Counted from the stretch's first letter, positions 54,326-63,741 are shown. The stretch is 64,000 nucleotides of DNA from UBA5734 sp964499985 (GCA_964499985.1 CAZCMX010000001.1:42083-106082); one strand, 5' to 3'. Notes: generated by a model from the sequence alone, not told the origin. Translations and numbers: made by a program.

Positions 54326-54702
54326 TTGCGGCTTTCCTCCCTCATGATCACACCCTTGACATGGACATGGACAGCATCGACGACCAGGCCGGTATATTTT
54401 TCAACATCTGCCTTGACCCGTTCCTGGATCGACCAGGCGACCTCGGGCAGGATGGAGCCAAAATAGATCACCGGGTAAACCGTGATGGTCACCAGCTCGT
54501 CATGGTCCGGCTGGAAGACAACCGAAACCCCACGGCCCTCATGCTCGATGCCGATCGATTCTTTCAGCGTGACCAGGCTGCCGGATTCCAAGTCTGCCAC
54601 ACCCGTTGTCTGGAGAGCAGCCTGGGCGGCATACTGGGCCACGAAGCCCTTTGACATCGTGCGCTCACCGCGGATCGCACTGGCCCTGCCTGTTTCTGGC
54701 AT
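54322..54702 (-). CDS. Asp23/Gls24 family envelope stress protein
   Basis: A 126-residue protein of the Asp23 family: VAQYAAQAALQTTGVADLES, VVFQPDHDELVTITVYPVIY and WSIQERVKADVEKYTGLVVD. Members form a membrane-associated network under alkaline or cell-wall stress. It follows efp by five bases and precedes amaP. Start is uncertain: an ATG at 54657 would give a more usual N-terminus, while 54702 has AGGA close upstream. Confidence 0.85.
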   Translation of the reverse strand: MPETGRASAIRGERTMSKGFVAQYAAQAALQTTGVADLESGSLVTLKESIGIEHEGRGVSVVFQPDHDELVTITVYPVIYFGSILPEVAWSIQERVKADVEKYTGLVVDAVHVHVKGVIMREESRK

Positions 54703-54707
54703 GATCC

Positions 54708-55271
54708 TCAGGCTTTGACGCGTTCCATGTACTCGCCCGTACGCGTATCGATCCGGACGACATCACCCTGGTTGACAAATAGCGGCACCTTGATGGTGGC
54801 ACCTGTTTCAACCGTAGCGCTCTTGGTGGCATTCTGAGCCGTATCGCCCTTGACACCGGGATCACAGTCGGTGATTTCCAGTTCGACGAAGATCGGGGGC
54901 TCAATCGCAAAGACATCGCCCTTATAAGACACGACTTTGCAGACCATGTTTTCCTTGAGGAATTTCAGCGCATCGCCAATGGCCGCGCCAGAGAAAGGCA
55001 CCTGGTCATAGGTATCGACATCCATGAAATAATACAGGTCACCATCATTATACAGATAGTTCATGTCCCGGCGTTCCAGCTGGGCCTGCTCGAATTTGTC
55101 CGAGGGGTTGAAGCTGCGTTCAACCACGCCACCGGTCTTGACATTGCGGTATTTGGTCCGGACAAAGGCTGCACCCTTGCCAGGCTTGACATGCTGGAAC
55201 TCAATCACCTGATAAACCTGGCTGTCCATTTCGAATGTCACACCGTTGCGAAAATCACCTGCACTGATCAT
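54708..55271 (-). CDS. efp: Translation elongation factor P
   Basis: A 187-residue protein that relieves ribosome stalling at proline runs. The N-terminal KOW-like domain has FQHVKPGKGAAFVRTKYRNV with the loop Lys (PGKG) that is modified in many species. Domains II and III follow (QVPFSGAAIGDALKFLKENM and VKGDTAQNATKSATVETGAT). AGGAGG precedes the ATG. Confidence 0.96.
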   Translation of the reverse strand: MISAGDFRNGVTFEMDSQVYQVIEFQHVKPGKGAAFVRTKYRNVKTGGVVERSFNPSDKFEQAQLERRDMNYLYNDGDLYYFMDVDTYDQVPFSGAAIGDALKFLKENMVCKVVSYKGDVFAIEPPIFVELEITDCDPGVKGDTAQNATKSATVETGATIKVPLFVNQGDVVRIDTRTGEYMERVKA

Positions 55272-55334
55272 AAAAACCTCCTGATCGGTCCTTTTAACTC
55301 AAAATCCGGTCTTATGCTAAAAAAATTCTACATT

Positions 55335-55364
55335 ATTCTAGTTGATCGGGCCCAGACTTGGCAA
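55335..55364 (-). promoter_or_regulatory. Promoter of the efp-asp23-nusB-xse-dxs transcript
   Basis: On the minus strand TTGCCA (55364-55359), 18 bases, TAGAAT (55340-55335), about 64 bases before efp. Confidence 0.65.
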
Positions 55365-55374
55365 GGGTTTTGTT

Positions 55375-55902
55375 TCATTGCCGTGGCCACAGCGCTTTAT
55401 CGCGGGCATAAATCTGGAGAAAGGGTGCTTCGAACCAGCGTTTGAAAGCCACATTCCAGACCTCGCGGGCATCGAGTGGCGCGACCAGGACGGCCAGGAC
55501 ATGGGCCCGGCGGGCAGCCAGGACATCGGTAAACAGCTGGTCGCCGATCATCACGGTTGCTTCAGGCGGGAAACCGGCTTCGCGGCAGGCTCTGAGCAGA
55601 CCGCTGGCACTCGGCTTATTGGCCAGGCCGACAAAGCCTATCCCCAGGCCTGTGGCAAATGTCCTGGCGCGCGAGGGCTTGGCATTGGAGACAATAAATG
55701 GAACCAATCCGGCATTTTGAATGGTCTCGACGGTTCTTCTTGCAAAAGCATCCGCCTGGTGCGAGCCGTGCCGGACCAGTGTATTATCGATATCGAGCAA
55801 AACCAGCCCAATCCCCTGGGTCCGGAGCGCGCGAAAATCAATCTGGTCGATTGACCGGTAAATCCGGTCTGGTTGCAGTTTCCGGGCCAACCACTGGATC
55901 AT
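55375..55902 (-). CDS. yqeG: YqeG-family HAD phosphatase
   Basis: A 175-residue HAD-superfamily subfamily IIIA protein: motif I VLLDIDNTLVRHG, motif II IVSNAK, and motif IV MIGDQLFTDVLAARR. YqeG acts as a phosphatidylglycerophosphatase-like or ribosome-linked phosphatase in homologues, so the substrate is not certain. The ATG at 55902 has AGGGGG upstream and gives the normal YqeG N-terminus; earlier in-frame ATGs would add up to 39 residues. Divergent from lysC. Confidence 0.86.
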   Translation of the reverse strand: MIQWLARKLQPDRIYRSIDQIDFRALRTQGIGLVLLDIDNTLVRHGSHQADAFARRTVETIQNAGLVPFIVSNAKPSRARTFATGLGIGFVGLANKPSASGLLRACREAGFPPEATVMIGDQLFTDVLAARRAHVLAVLVAPLDAREVWNVAFKRWFEAPFLQIYARDKALWPRQ

Positions 55903-56009
55903 CTTTTCCCCCTGGTCCATTCTTAAGGGCTGGTGCCCAGTCTGGTCCCAGGCCTCAGGGCCTGTCAATACCAGTATCGGCCAACTGCTGCGCCAGTTCA
56001 AGTCTTTGC

Positions 56010-56038
56010 TTGAAATCATGGTCCCCCTTCCCTATAAT
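56010..56038 (+). promoter_or_regulatory. Promoter of lysC
   Basis: TTGAAA (56010-56015), 17 bases, perfect TATAAT (56033-56038). Transcription would begin about 20 bases before the start codon, leaving no room for a lysine riboswitch. Confidence 0.82.
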
Positions 56039-56067
56039 TGGTTTGATTAATGAAGGAGCAAAATGAC

Positions 56068-57420
56068 ATGAAAGTCTGCAAGTTTGGTGGTACCTCCCTC
56101 GCAAATGCCGAACAGATCCGCAAGGTCTGTGATATCGTCCTCAGTGATCCTGACCGCCGGATCATGATTGTATCCGCTCCTGGCAAACGCACCCGCGAAG
56201 ACATCAAGGTGACTGACCTCTTGATCGCCCTGGCCAATGCCAGGATCAGCGGTTATGATGGCGAGAGCGAATTGGCGGCTGTTGTCCGCCGGTTCTCTGA
56301 TATTGCCGAGGAACTGGAACTGGGCACAGAGATCGTAAGCACCATCGAACAGGATCTGAGGGGCCGGATTGCGGCCGAACCGAGTAATTCCCTGAAATTC
56401 ATGGATTCAATCAAAGCCGCCGGTGAAGACAACTGTGCCCGGCTGGTGGCTGACTATCTGCAAAGCATCGGCAAGCTGGCCCAGTACTTCGACCCGAAAT
56501 CCGCCGGCCTGGTTCTCAGTGACGAGTTTGGCAATGCCCAGGTTCTCGATGAGTCTTATTCTCGGCTGGCCCTGCTCAAGGAATATCCCGGTGTCGTCGT
56601 TTTCCCGGGATTTTTTGGTTATACCCGTTCCGGCGAAGTGGCCACCTTCTCCCGCGGAGGCTCCGATATCACAGGTTCCATCCTCGCTGCCGCAGTTGAA
56701 GCCAAGGTCTATGAAAACTGGACTGATGTCGACTCGGTCTATGCCGTCAATCCCAATCTGGTCAACAATCCCCATGCCATATCGGAAATCACCTATGATG
56801 AAATGCGTGAGCTGGCCTATGCCGGATTCACGGTCCTGCATGAGGAGGCCCTGACGCCAGCCTATCGCAAGGCCATCCCGGTCAATATCCGCAATACGAA
56901 CAATCCGGTCGCCCGCGGCACCATGATCGTCAAGAGCCGGGTCAATTTCGACAGCATCGTCACCGGGATAGCGGGTGCCAAGGGGTTTTGCACCCTCAAT
57001 ATGTCGAAGTATCTGATGAACCGCGAGGTCGGATTCGCCCTGCGTGTTCTCCAGATCCTGGCGGATGAATTCATTCCATTCGAGCATATGCCTTCCGGGA
57101 TAGACTCCCTGTCCATCGTCATGCGCCAGGAGGTCTTTACGCCGGAAAAGGAAAAACGTGTGGTCCGGCGCCTGGTCGACGAGATCGGGATCGAAAAAAT
57201 CTCAGTTGACCGCAACCTGGCCATCGTCATGATTGTCGGTGAAGCCATGGCCCATACGGTCGGTGTGACAGCAAGGGCCGCCAATGCCTTGTCCAAGGCC
57301 GGCGTCAATCTCGAGGTCATCAACCAGGGCGCTTCCGAAATCAGCGTCATGTTCGGAGTGCGCGAAGAATATTGCAACTATGCCGTCAAGGAGCTGTACA
57401 AGGAGTTCTTCAACCGTTGA
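56068..57420 (+). CDS. lysC: Aspartate kinase
   Basis: Phosphorylates aspartate, the entry step of the aspartate family, upstream of Asd. From the ATG at 56068 (AAGGAG nine bases upstream) the protein is 450 residues: KVCKFGGTSLANAEQI at the N-terminus, FGYTRSGEVATFSRGGSDIT in the kinase domain, and two C-terminal ACT domains (from about residue 300; IVMIVGEAMAHTVGVTARAA). An ATG six codons earlier lies within the ribosome-binding site region. ACT domains predict feedback inhibition. The gene's 3' end overlaps the convergent gene by 11 bases. Confidence 0.95.
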   Translation: MKVCKFGGTSLANAEQIRKVCDIVLSDPDRRIMIVSAPGKRTREDIKVTDLLIALANARISGYDGESELAAVVRRFSDIAEELELGTEIVSTIEQDLRGRIAAEPSNSLKFMDSIKAAGEDNCARLVADYLQSIGKLAQYFDPKSAGLVLSDEFGNAQVLDESYSRLALLKEYPGVVVFPGFFGYTRSGEVATFSRGGSDITGSILAAAVEAKVYENWTDVDSVYAVNPNLVNNPHAISEITYDEMRELAYAGFTVLHEEALTPAYRKAIPVNIRNTNNPVARGTMIVKSRVNFDSIVTGIAGAKGFCTLNMSKYLMNREVGFALRVLQILADEFIPFEHMPSGIDSLSIVMRQEVFTPEKEKRVVRRLVDEIGIEKISVDRNLAIVMIVGEAMAHTVGVTARAANALSKAGVNLEVINQGASEISVMFGVREEYCNYAVKELYKEFFNR

Positions 57421-59284
57421 ATAAAGACCGGGCTTCCCGGTCGATGACCTGGCTGGCGTCAAAGAAGCGGTCCAGCCGATAGAGTCCAGGATGGGTCAGG
57501 CTAAAGCCGCTCACCTGGACTTTGTCTGTATAGACCGTATTCCCATTGCGGACGATATAAGGCGTTGCCCCCAGGCCGCTGAATACCCGGATGCCCTGGC
57601 TTTCCAGGAACAGTCGTCTGGGATCATCTGCGCCGAGAACGGCTCCATTGGGAAAGGACAAAGACGTGACTGGGCCTGTCAGCGGTTCGAGCTGGGCCTG
57701 CCACTTGGACCAGTCCGCCTGGACCTGGTCGAGACTGGCAGCCTGGAGATTGATCAGGCCATAAGTCGAGGAGCCAAACTGCCAGCCGGTTTTCTGCAAT
57801 TGTCTGATGATCGCCTGAACCTTTTGCCGGTTGGCTTCATAATCTGCCGGCCCCAGCTGCAATTCAGGGTAGCCGAGTGCGGCCAGTGCCTGGTTTTTAT
57901 CATCCAGCTGGTCCGGATCCGTGACCGAGCCAAAAATGCCTTCATATCCGGACAGAGTAATCAACCCTTTGGCACCGTCAAAAGAAAAACCGGGATGTTC
58001 GGCCACATACTGGTCGAGTATGCCGATCGCTTCGGCCTTGCGGTCCAGAACCAGGCTGCCATCCAGGCCGGGGATCACCCCGCTGACCTGTCCGTCGCCG
58101 TCCAGCTGCAAGTCCCAGCAATTGCCCGTCTCGCGCCGGGTTGCAAAATAGTTGAGCCCCTCGAGAACCAGCACCAGAGGTTTCTTGCCTTCCGGCAAAT
58201 CAATCGCAAACGGTACCCCGGCATCTGTCATCAATCGCGTCTGGTCAACGAGAATGTAGTCATTCGCATCAAGCTGTTCCAGGATGCGCTCGAATTCCCT
58301 GGTCGTCAGCAAGGTGTCAAATGCAGCCGCAGCATACCGGTCGCCATCAAAGGCGGTCTGTGGATCGGCAATCAGTGGCTTGATGACCAGGTGTTCGATG
58401 GCGCCACGGAAGGTCTCCAGTTTTCGCGGCAGGTTCCGGCTGCACTGGTCCAGGGCGGCCTGGATCGCCGGATCACCGGGAAAAACCGCCTGCAAGTCGT
58501 TCAACTGGTTCCAGGCGGTCACCACTCGATTCTGGCCGATCAGGTCCACGGCCAGGTCCAGCAAGGGCTGGTACATCCCGGATTTGCACGATTCCAGCTT
58601 GAGCCGGGCAAAATCCTGGGCAAATGAGCCGGAGTCAGCGGTCTTGGCCAATTCATCCCAGGCCGCATAGGCGGAATACCATTGCTGGTCAGCAAGCAAT
58701 CGGTCAGCAGCCAGGAAAGCAGGCTGCAGGGCCGGCCAGCCCTGGTATTCCCTGTCCAGGGGCAGGACACTGTCCTTGAGATTTTGCAGGCCAGCCAGCT
58801 GTTCAATGGTCTGGGCCATGGTCTGGTACTCTTCCTCGCCCATCAGATAGGCCCGGCTTAAATCTCGGGCAAACCGGGACAGCCGCAAGCCCGTCAATTC
58901 CCCGAGGCCGACGATGAAAGCCTGGTCATCGGCCTCGAGGGTGCGACCGGCCAGCAATTGACTCTCAATCTGGTCCAGACGGCCCGCGAGCAAAGCCTCC
59001 AGATCGGTCAGAACGATCTGGTAGGGATTCTCAACAGCGCCAGCCTCAGCTGGCAGCACGGCCCTGGCCTGGACATCCCGGTAGATTTCCAGGGCTTGGG
59101 CATAGTCCTGGCCGGACAGGGCCAGCTCAAAGTCCGCCCGCGCTTCTTCTGCGGTTTGCTGGTTACTGGCAATCAGGAACAAAACCACCGCTGACAGGAG
59201 CAGGGCAACCGCAAGGATGGCCACCAGGACCGATTTCAGGCGGGAAGCGGGTTCCCTCGAATTGCGGATATAAAGGTTTGCCAT
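57410..59284 (-). CDS. Membrane-anchored polysaccharide deacetylase-like protein lacking metal ligands
   Basis: A 624-residue protein with one N-terminal anchor (VLVAILAVALLLSAVVLFLI, residues 19-38) and about 260 helical residues, possibly a TPR-like repeat region. A C-terminal domain resembles the large NodB-type deacetylase family of Clostridia: FERILEQLDANDYILVDQTR, HPGFSFDGAKGLITLSGYEG. In that family the metal-binding motifs are DD in SFDDxNYY and His residues in SHTWGH. Here they read VLEGLNYF (373-380) and SSTYGL (505-510), so the Asp and both His are gone. It is probably an inactive, extracytoplasmic carbohydrate-binding or scaffold protein. It is coupled closely to the topoisomerase A gene (stop TGA, two bases, ATG). 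Confidence 0.72.
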   Translation of the reverse strand: MANLYIRNSREPASRLKSVLVAILAVALLLSAVVLFLIASNQQTAEEARADFELALSGQDYAQALEIYRDVQARAVLPAEAGAVENPYQIVLTDLEALLAGRLDQIESQLLAGRTLEADDQAFIVGLGELTGLRLSRFARDLSRAYLMGEEEYQTMAQTIEQLAGLQNLKDSVLPLDREYQGWPALQPAFLAADRLLADQQWYSAYAAWDELAKTADSGSFAQDFARLKLESCKSGMYQPLLDLAVDLIGQNRVVTAWNQLNDLQAVFPGDPAIQAALDQCSRNLPRKLETFRGAIEHLVIKPLIADPQTAFDGDRYAAAAFDTLLTTREFERILEQLDANDYILVDQTRLMTDAGVPFAIDLPEGKKPLVLVLEGLNYFATRRETGNCWDLQLDGDGQVSGVIPGLDGSLVLDRKAEAIGILDQYVAEHPGFSFDGAKGLITLSGYEGIFGSVTDPDQLDDKNQALAALGYPELQLGPADYEANRQKVQAIIRQLQKTGWQFGSSTYGLINLQAASLDQVQADWSKWQAQLEPLTGPVTSLSFPNGAVLGADDPRRLFLESQGIRVFSGLGATPYIVRNGNTVYTDKVQVSGFSLTHPGLYRLDRFFDASQVIDREARSLFNG

Positions 59285-59286
59285 GC

Positions 59287-61476
59287 TCAAATGCCATCCA
59301 GGCCCACTTGCCGGTTTTCCAGGGTGCTTTCCTTGAGATAGGTGCCAACAGCCGGCAAGGTTTTGGCCCGGTAATAGTTGGGTTCGATGATGGCGGTCTC
59401 CGCCAGGCGCTTCAGGCTGGTCATGGTGCTGCCCTTCTTCGCCAGGAGCACCTGGACACCCAGGGTGGTCCGGGTGGTTTTGACAGGAATCAGATCACTG
59501 TTGAAAACCAGCACCTTGCGGATGCTGCTCACTGCGACAAAATCCTCCGGATCAGTCAGGAAACAGATCGCGGTCAGGGGTGAGGCGGTGGAAAAGGCAT
59601 TGACCAGCTTTTTGCGATTGGTTTTGGTTTCATAGGACTGGCAGGGCAGCCGCACCAGCTTGCCATTGGCAAAGCCGATCAGGAACTGGCCCGAATAGTC
59701 TTCAGTCAGGTGGAAGAAGACCACCCGCTCACCCTCGTCGAGACTGAGCAGGTTCGGCGTATACTCACCGAAATCCGAAGGCTTATGGTCCTTGATCTCG
59801 AAGACCTTCATTTTGTAGACATTGCCCTGATTGGTAAACAAGAGGATATCCATCTTGTTCTTGCCTTCACTGTCCTGGACAATCTGGTCGTCTTCCTTCG
59901 TTTTGAGATCACCGGCACTGCGCAGCGAGGTCAGGGGGATTTTCTTGACATAACCGTGGTCGGTCAGGAAAATCCGGAGTTTGTAATCCTCGATCAGTTC
60001 ATGGTCGGCCAGGCGCTCGACATCATCGGTATGGACCAGGGTTGTCCGGCGTTCACGGCCATGCTTTTTGGCGACTGCCTTGAGCTGCTCGATGATTTTC
60101 CGGTCCATTTGCTCCTGGTCCCCCAGCAGGGCTTCCAGAGCGGCGATTTCTTCAGTCAGAGCCTTGATATCGGCGATCCGCTGCAGAAGATACTGGCGGT
60201 TGAGCTGGCGCAGGCGGATTTCTGCAACATACTCGGCCTGGATGGCGTCGATGGCAAAGCCAGACATCAGGTTCTTGATGACATCGCTTTCCAGCTCGGT
60301 TTCCCGGATGATCTTGATCGCCTTGTCGATATCGAGCAGGATCTGTTCCAGACCCTGGAGCAAGTGGAGACGATCCTGCTTTTTGCCCAGTTCATAGGCA
60401 ATTTCCCGCCTGAGGCAAGACCGCCGCCAGGCATGCCATTCACCCAGAATGGAACGGATCCCCATCACCCGGGGGGTGCCATTGACCAGGATATTGAAGT
60501 TGCAGGCAAAAGAGCTCTCCAGGGAGGTCAGGCGGAACAGCTTCTGCATCAGGGCCTGGGGATCGGCCGAGCGTTTGTAGTCGATCGTCAGCTTCAAGCC
60601 ATCGAGATCGGTTTCATCCCGGACATCATTGATTTCTTTGATCTTGCCGGACTTGACCAGATCGGAAATGTCATCGATGATTGCCTCAACCGTTGTGGTA
60701 TAGGGTATTTGCAAAATCTCGATATAGCCGTTTTTCTTGTCGATCTGGTAGGTGGCCCGCAGCTTGAAGCTGCCGCGTCCAGTCTGGTAGATCTGGCGGA
60801 TCTCCTGTGGATGGTAGATCAGCTCGGCACCGGTCGTGAAATCAGGGGCTGGCAGATGTTCCTCGATATCACAGCCCGGGTCACGAATATAGGCGATGGT
60901 TGCGGCACAAACCTCGGCTAGGTTGAAGGAGCAGATATTACTGGCCATGCCAACCGCAATCCCCTGGTTGCTGTTGACCAGGATGGTCGGAAAGGTTGCG
61001 GGCAGCAGGACCGGTTCCTTCATCGTGCCATCATAGTTATCTACCAGGTCGACACTGTCTTTGTCCAGGCCGGCGAAGATTTCCTGGCAGATCGGATCGA
61101 GGCGCACTTCGGTATAGCGAGCGGCTGCATAATGCATGTCGCGCGAGTAGATGCGGCCGAAATTGCCTTTGGAATCCACATAGGGGTGCAGCAGGGCATC
61201 ATTGCCGCGGGTCAGGCGGACCATGGTCTCATAGATCGCCTGGTCACCGTGCGGATTGAGCTTCATCGTCTGGCCGACGACATTGGCCGATTTCGTCCGG
61301 TTGCCGGTCAGAAGTCCCATTTTGTACATGGTGAACAGCAACTTGCGGTGTGAAGGCTTGAAGCCATCGATTTCCGGGATAGCTCGCGAAACGATGACAC
61401 TCATCGCATAGGGCATATAGTTGTTTTCCAGAGTCGCGGTGATCGGCTGCTGGTGGATGGGTGCTGTCTGGGTCAT
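59287..61476 (-). CDS. parC: Type IIA DNA topoisomerase subunit A (ParC/GyrA-like, divergent)
   Basis: A 729-residue breakage-reunion subunit. Catalytic Tyr121 is in AAARYTEVRL, with FKPSHRKLLFTMYK and NPHGDQAIYETMVRLTR around it. A coiled-coil gate (about 380-470) and a beta-pinwheel C-terminal domain shorter than in GyrA follow. The residue equal to GyrA Ser83, the quinolone contact, is Gln79 here. It is paired with the ParE-like gene upstream, but the two are separated by a repeat and an assembly gap. Whether it is topoisomerase IV or a third enzyme beside GyrAB and ParCE is not settled. Confidence 0.88.
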   Translation of the reverse strand: MTQTAPIHQQPITATLENNYMPYAMSVIVSRAIPEIDGFKPSHRKLLFTMYKMGLLTGNRTKSANVVGQTMKLNPHGDQAIYETMVRLTRGNDALLHPYVDSKGNFGRIYSRDMHYAAARYTEVRLDPICQEIFAGLDKDSVDLVDNYDGTMKEPVLLPATFPTILVNSNQGIAVGMASNICSFNLAEVCAATIAYIRDPGCDIEEHLPAPDFTTGAELIYHPQEIRQIYQTGRGSFKLRATYQIDKKNGYIEILQIPYTTTVEAIIDDISDLVKSGKIKEINDVRDETDLDGLKLTIDYKRSADPQALMQKLFRLTSLESSFACNFNILVNGTPRVMGIRSILGEWHAWRRSCLRREIAYELGKKQDRLHLLQGLEQILLDIDKAIKIIRETELESDVIKNLMSGFAIDAIQAEYVAEIRLRQLNRQYLLQRIADIKALTEEIAALEALLGDQEQMDRKIIEQLKAVAKKHGRERRTTLVHTDDVERLADHELIEDYKLRIFLTDHGYVKKIPLTSLRSAGDLKTKEDDQIVQDSEGKNKMDILLFTNQGNVYKMKVFEIKDHKPSDFGEYTPNLLSLDEGERVVFFHLTEDYSGQFLIGFANGKLVRLPCQSYETKTNRKKLVNAFSTASPLTAICFLTDPEDFVAVSSIRKVLVFNSDLIPVKTTRTTLGVQVLLAKKGSTMTSLKRLAETAIIEPNYYRAKTLPAVGTYLKESTLENRQVGLDGI

Positions 61477-61507
61477 GGCGGGCTCCTCTTAAAAATGCAC
61501 GATCTTA

Positions 61508-61614
61508 GCCGACGTCGAGGCTAGCCTACGTCGAGGTTGGTCAAGACTAACTCGACTTCGGCTAGCCTACGTCGAGGTTGGTCAAGACTAACTCGACTTC
61601 GGCTAGCCTACGTC
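61508..61614. repeat. 41-bp tandem palindromic repeat, cut by the assembly gap
   Basis: A 41-base unit starting GCTAGCCTACGTCGAGG occurs at 61520-61560 and 61561-61601 with no mismatch, then a partial third copy runs into the N-run at 61614. A shorter related piece precedes at 61508. Each unit contains GTCGAGGTTGGTC, which pairs with GACTAACTCGAC as a hairpin (about 12 bp, one bulge). The unit borders also form GGCTAGCC. The repeat is non-coding and not a multiple of three. Confidence 0.85.
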
Positions 61615-61714
61615 NNNNNNNNNNNNNNNNNNNNNNNNNNNNNNNNNNNNNNNNNNNNNNNNNNNNNNNNNNNNNNNNNNNNNNNNNNNNNNNNNNNNNN
61701 NNNNNNNNNNNNNN
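61615..61714. other. Assembly gap (100 N)
   Basis: Exactly 100 N, the standard placeholder for a gap of unknown length. It falls inside the tandem repeat and removes the end of the upstream ParE-like gene. Confidence 0.98.
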
Positions 61715-63688
61715 GAGTTGGTCTAGGTATTTGTGGCCGTTTTGCTCGATGAAGGTTTTGCGGCCGGCCAGGTTGTCGCCGAGGAGCAAGTCGAAGGTTT
61801 CGAGCATGTCTTCGGCCTTGTCCGGCATGACCTGGATCAGGCGTCGGGTTTCCGGGTTCATGGTCGTCAGCCACATCATTTCCGGTTCGTTCTCACCCAG
61901 GCCTTTCGAGCGCTGGATGCTGCAGCGGTCTGCTCCCAGCCTGGCCAGCAGTTCGCTTTTTTCCCGCTCCGTATAGGCGAAAAAGGTCTTCTCCTCCCGC
62001 TTCACCCGCTGGGTGATTTCAAACAGGGGCGATTCGGCAATGAAGATTTTCTCCTTTTCCAGCAAGGTCGGTGTCAGGCGGTAAAGCATGGCCAGGATCA
62101 GGGTCCGGATCTGGAAGCCGTCCACATCGGCATCGGTACAGATGATGACTTTGTTCCAGCGCAGACCGTCGAGGTCGAATGAGGACAGGTCTTTATTGTG
62201 GCGGGAATGGATTTCGACCCCGCAGCCCAGAACCTTGATCAAGTCGACGATGATTTCGTTCTTGAATATCGCCTCATAATCCGCCTTGAGGCAATTGAGG
62301 ATTTTACCCCGCACTGGAATGATGGCCTGGAACTCCGCGTCGCGGCCCATCTTGCACGATCCGAGCGCTGAATCACCTTCGACGATGTACAATTCCCGGC
62401 GCGCAATGTCCCGGGTGCGGCAATCGACAAATTTCTTGACCCGGTTGGTCAGATCCACCGAGCCCATCAGTTTTTTCTTGATGTTCAGCCTTTGCTTTTC
62501 AGCACTTTCGCGACTGCGCTTATTGACCAGAACCTGCTCCAGGACGCGGTCAGCCTCGGCCTTGTTCTCGATGAACCAGATCTCCAGGCGACTGCGCAGC
62601 AGATCCGTCAGGAATTCCTGGATATACTTGTTATTGATCGCCTTCTTGGTCTGGTTTTCATAGCTGGTCTGGGTGGAGAACGAATTGGTGACCAGGATCA
62701 GGGAATCCTCGATATCGGCAAAGGTGATTTTGGCTTCATTATTCTTGTACTTGTCCTGCAGCTTGGCCTGGCGGTCGAATTCATTGACCAGGGCATTACG
62801 CACGGCTTTGTCCGGCGAGCCGCCATATTCCAGCCAGCTCGAGTTATGGTAATACTCGATCAGGTTGACCTCATTATTGAAGCACAAAGCCACAGCAGCC
62901 TTGACCTTGTATTCCGGCTTGTCGGCGCGATCGCGGCCCTTGCCGCTGCCTTCAAAAAAAAGCGGGCTCGAGATGCCCTTCTCCTGGTCCAGCTCGCGGA
63001 CAAAGCCCAGGATGCCTTCTGGATAGTAGAATTCCTCGGTGGTGCCGGATGGCTCGTCAAACAGGCGGAAGGTCACTCCGGCATTGACGATGGCCTGGCG
63101 TTTCAAAGTCTGCTGGAAATAGTCCAGCGGGATCATGATGTCAGTGAAAACGTCCCGGTCTGCCTTCCATTTCTGGATCGTGCCGGTCTGCTTCTGCCGG
63201 ACCGGGGTCTTGGTCAGGCCACCGACATTATTGCCTTTTTCGAAGTGCAGATCATAGCGGAAGCCATCGCGCACCACCGATACGTCGAAGTATTCGGAAG
63301 CATACTGGGTGGCACAGGCGCCCAGGCCATTGAGACCGAGGCTGAACTCATAATGGTCCCCGCTGATATTGTTGTATTTGCCGCCAGCATACAATTCGCA
63401 GTAGACCAGCTCCCAATTGTAGCGGTTTTCCTTCTCATTGAAATCGAGCGGAATGCCGCGACCCTGGTCTTTGACCTCGAGCGATCCGTCGCGGTAGCGC
63501 TTGACCTCGATCAGGTTGCCATGTCCTTCCCTGGCCTCGTCGATGGAATTCGACAGGATCTCGAAAAAGGAATGCTTGCAGCCCTCCAGGTCGTCGGAAC
63601 CAAAAATAACACCTGGCCGGAGGCGGACCCGGTCAGCCCCCTTCAAGGCGGATATGCTGGTATTGTCGTAGGCTTTGCTTTTGGTCAT
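61715..63688 (-). CDS. parE: Type IIA DNA topoisomerase subunit B (ParE/GyrB-like, divergent), 3' end lost in gap
   Basis: 658 residues are visible; the natural end is probably only a few residues beyond TFIEQNGHKYLDQL. The GHKL ATPase domain shows SFFEILSNSIDEAREGHGN and KDQGRGIPL, and LGLNGLGACATQYASE. The TOPRIM domain reads VEGDSALGSCKMGRD, where typical enzymes have EGDSAGGSAKQGRD. Then comes CTDADVDGFQIRTLILAMLY, and QRSKGLGENEPEMMWLTTMN replaces QRYKGLGEMNPEQLW. The catalytic Glu and DxD are kept, so it should be active. The substitutions mark a divergent paralogue. AGGAG precedes the ATG. Confidence 0.88.
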
Positions 63689-63718
63689 GGAAACTCCTGT
63701 TCAGCTCAGAATCGCTTC

Positions 63719-63727
63719 ATTATAGCA
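63719..63727 (-). promoter_or_regulatory. Extended -10 promoter of the topoisomerase genes
   Basis: On the minus strand TGCTATAAT: TG, one base, perfect TATAAT. No clear -35 is present. It starts about 30 bases before the ParE-like ATG. Confidence 0.65.
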
Positions 63728-63741
63728 CAGGCGAAGAGGGC

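Noticed and set aside
61508..61614. CRISPR array
   Set aside because: The repeat units abut directly without variable spacers and no cas gene is present.
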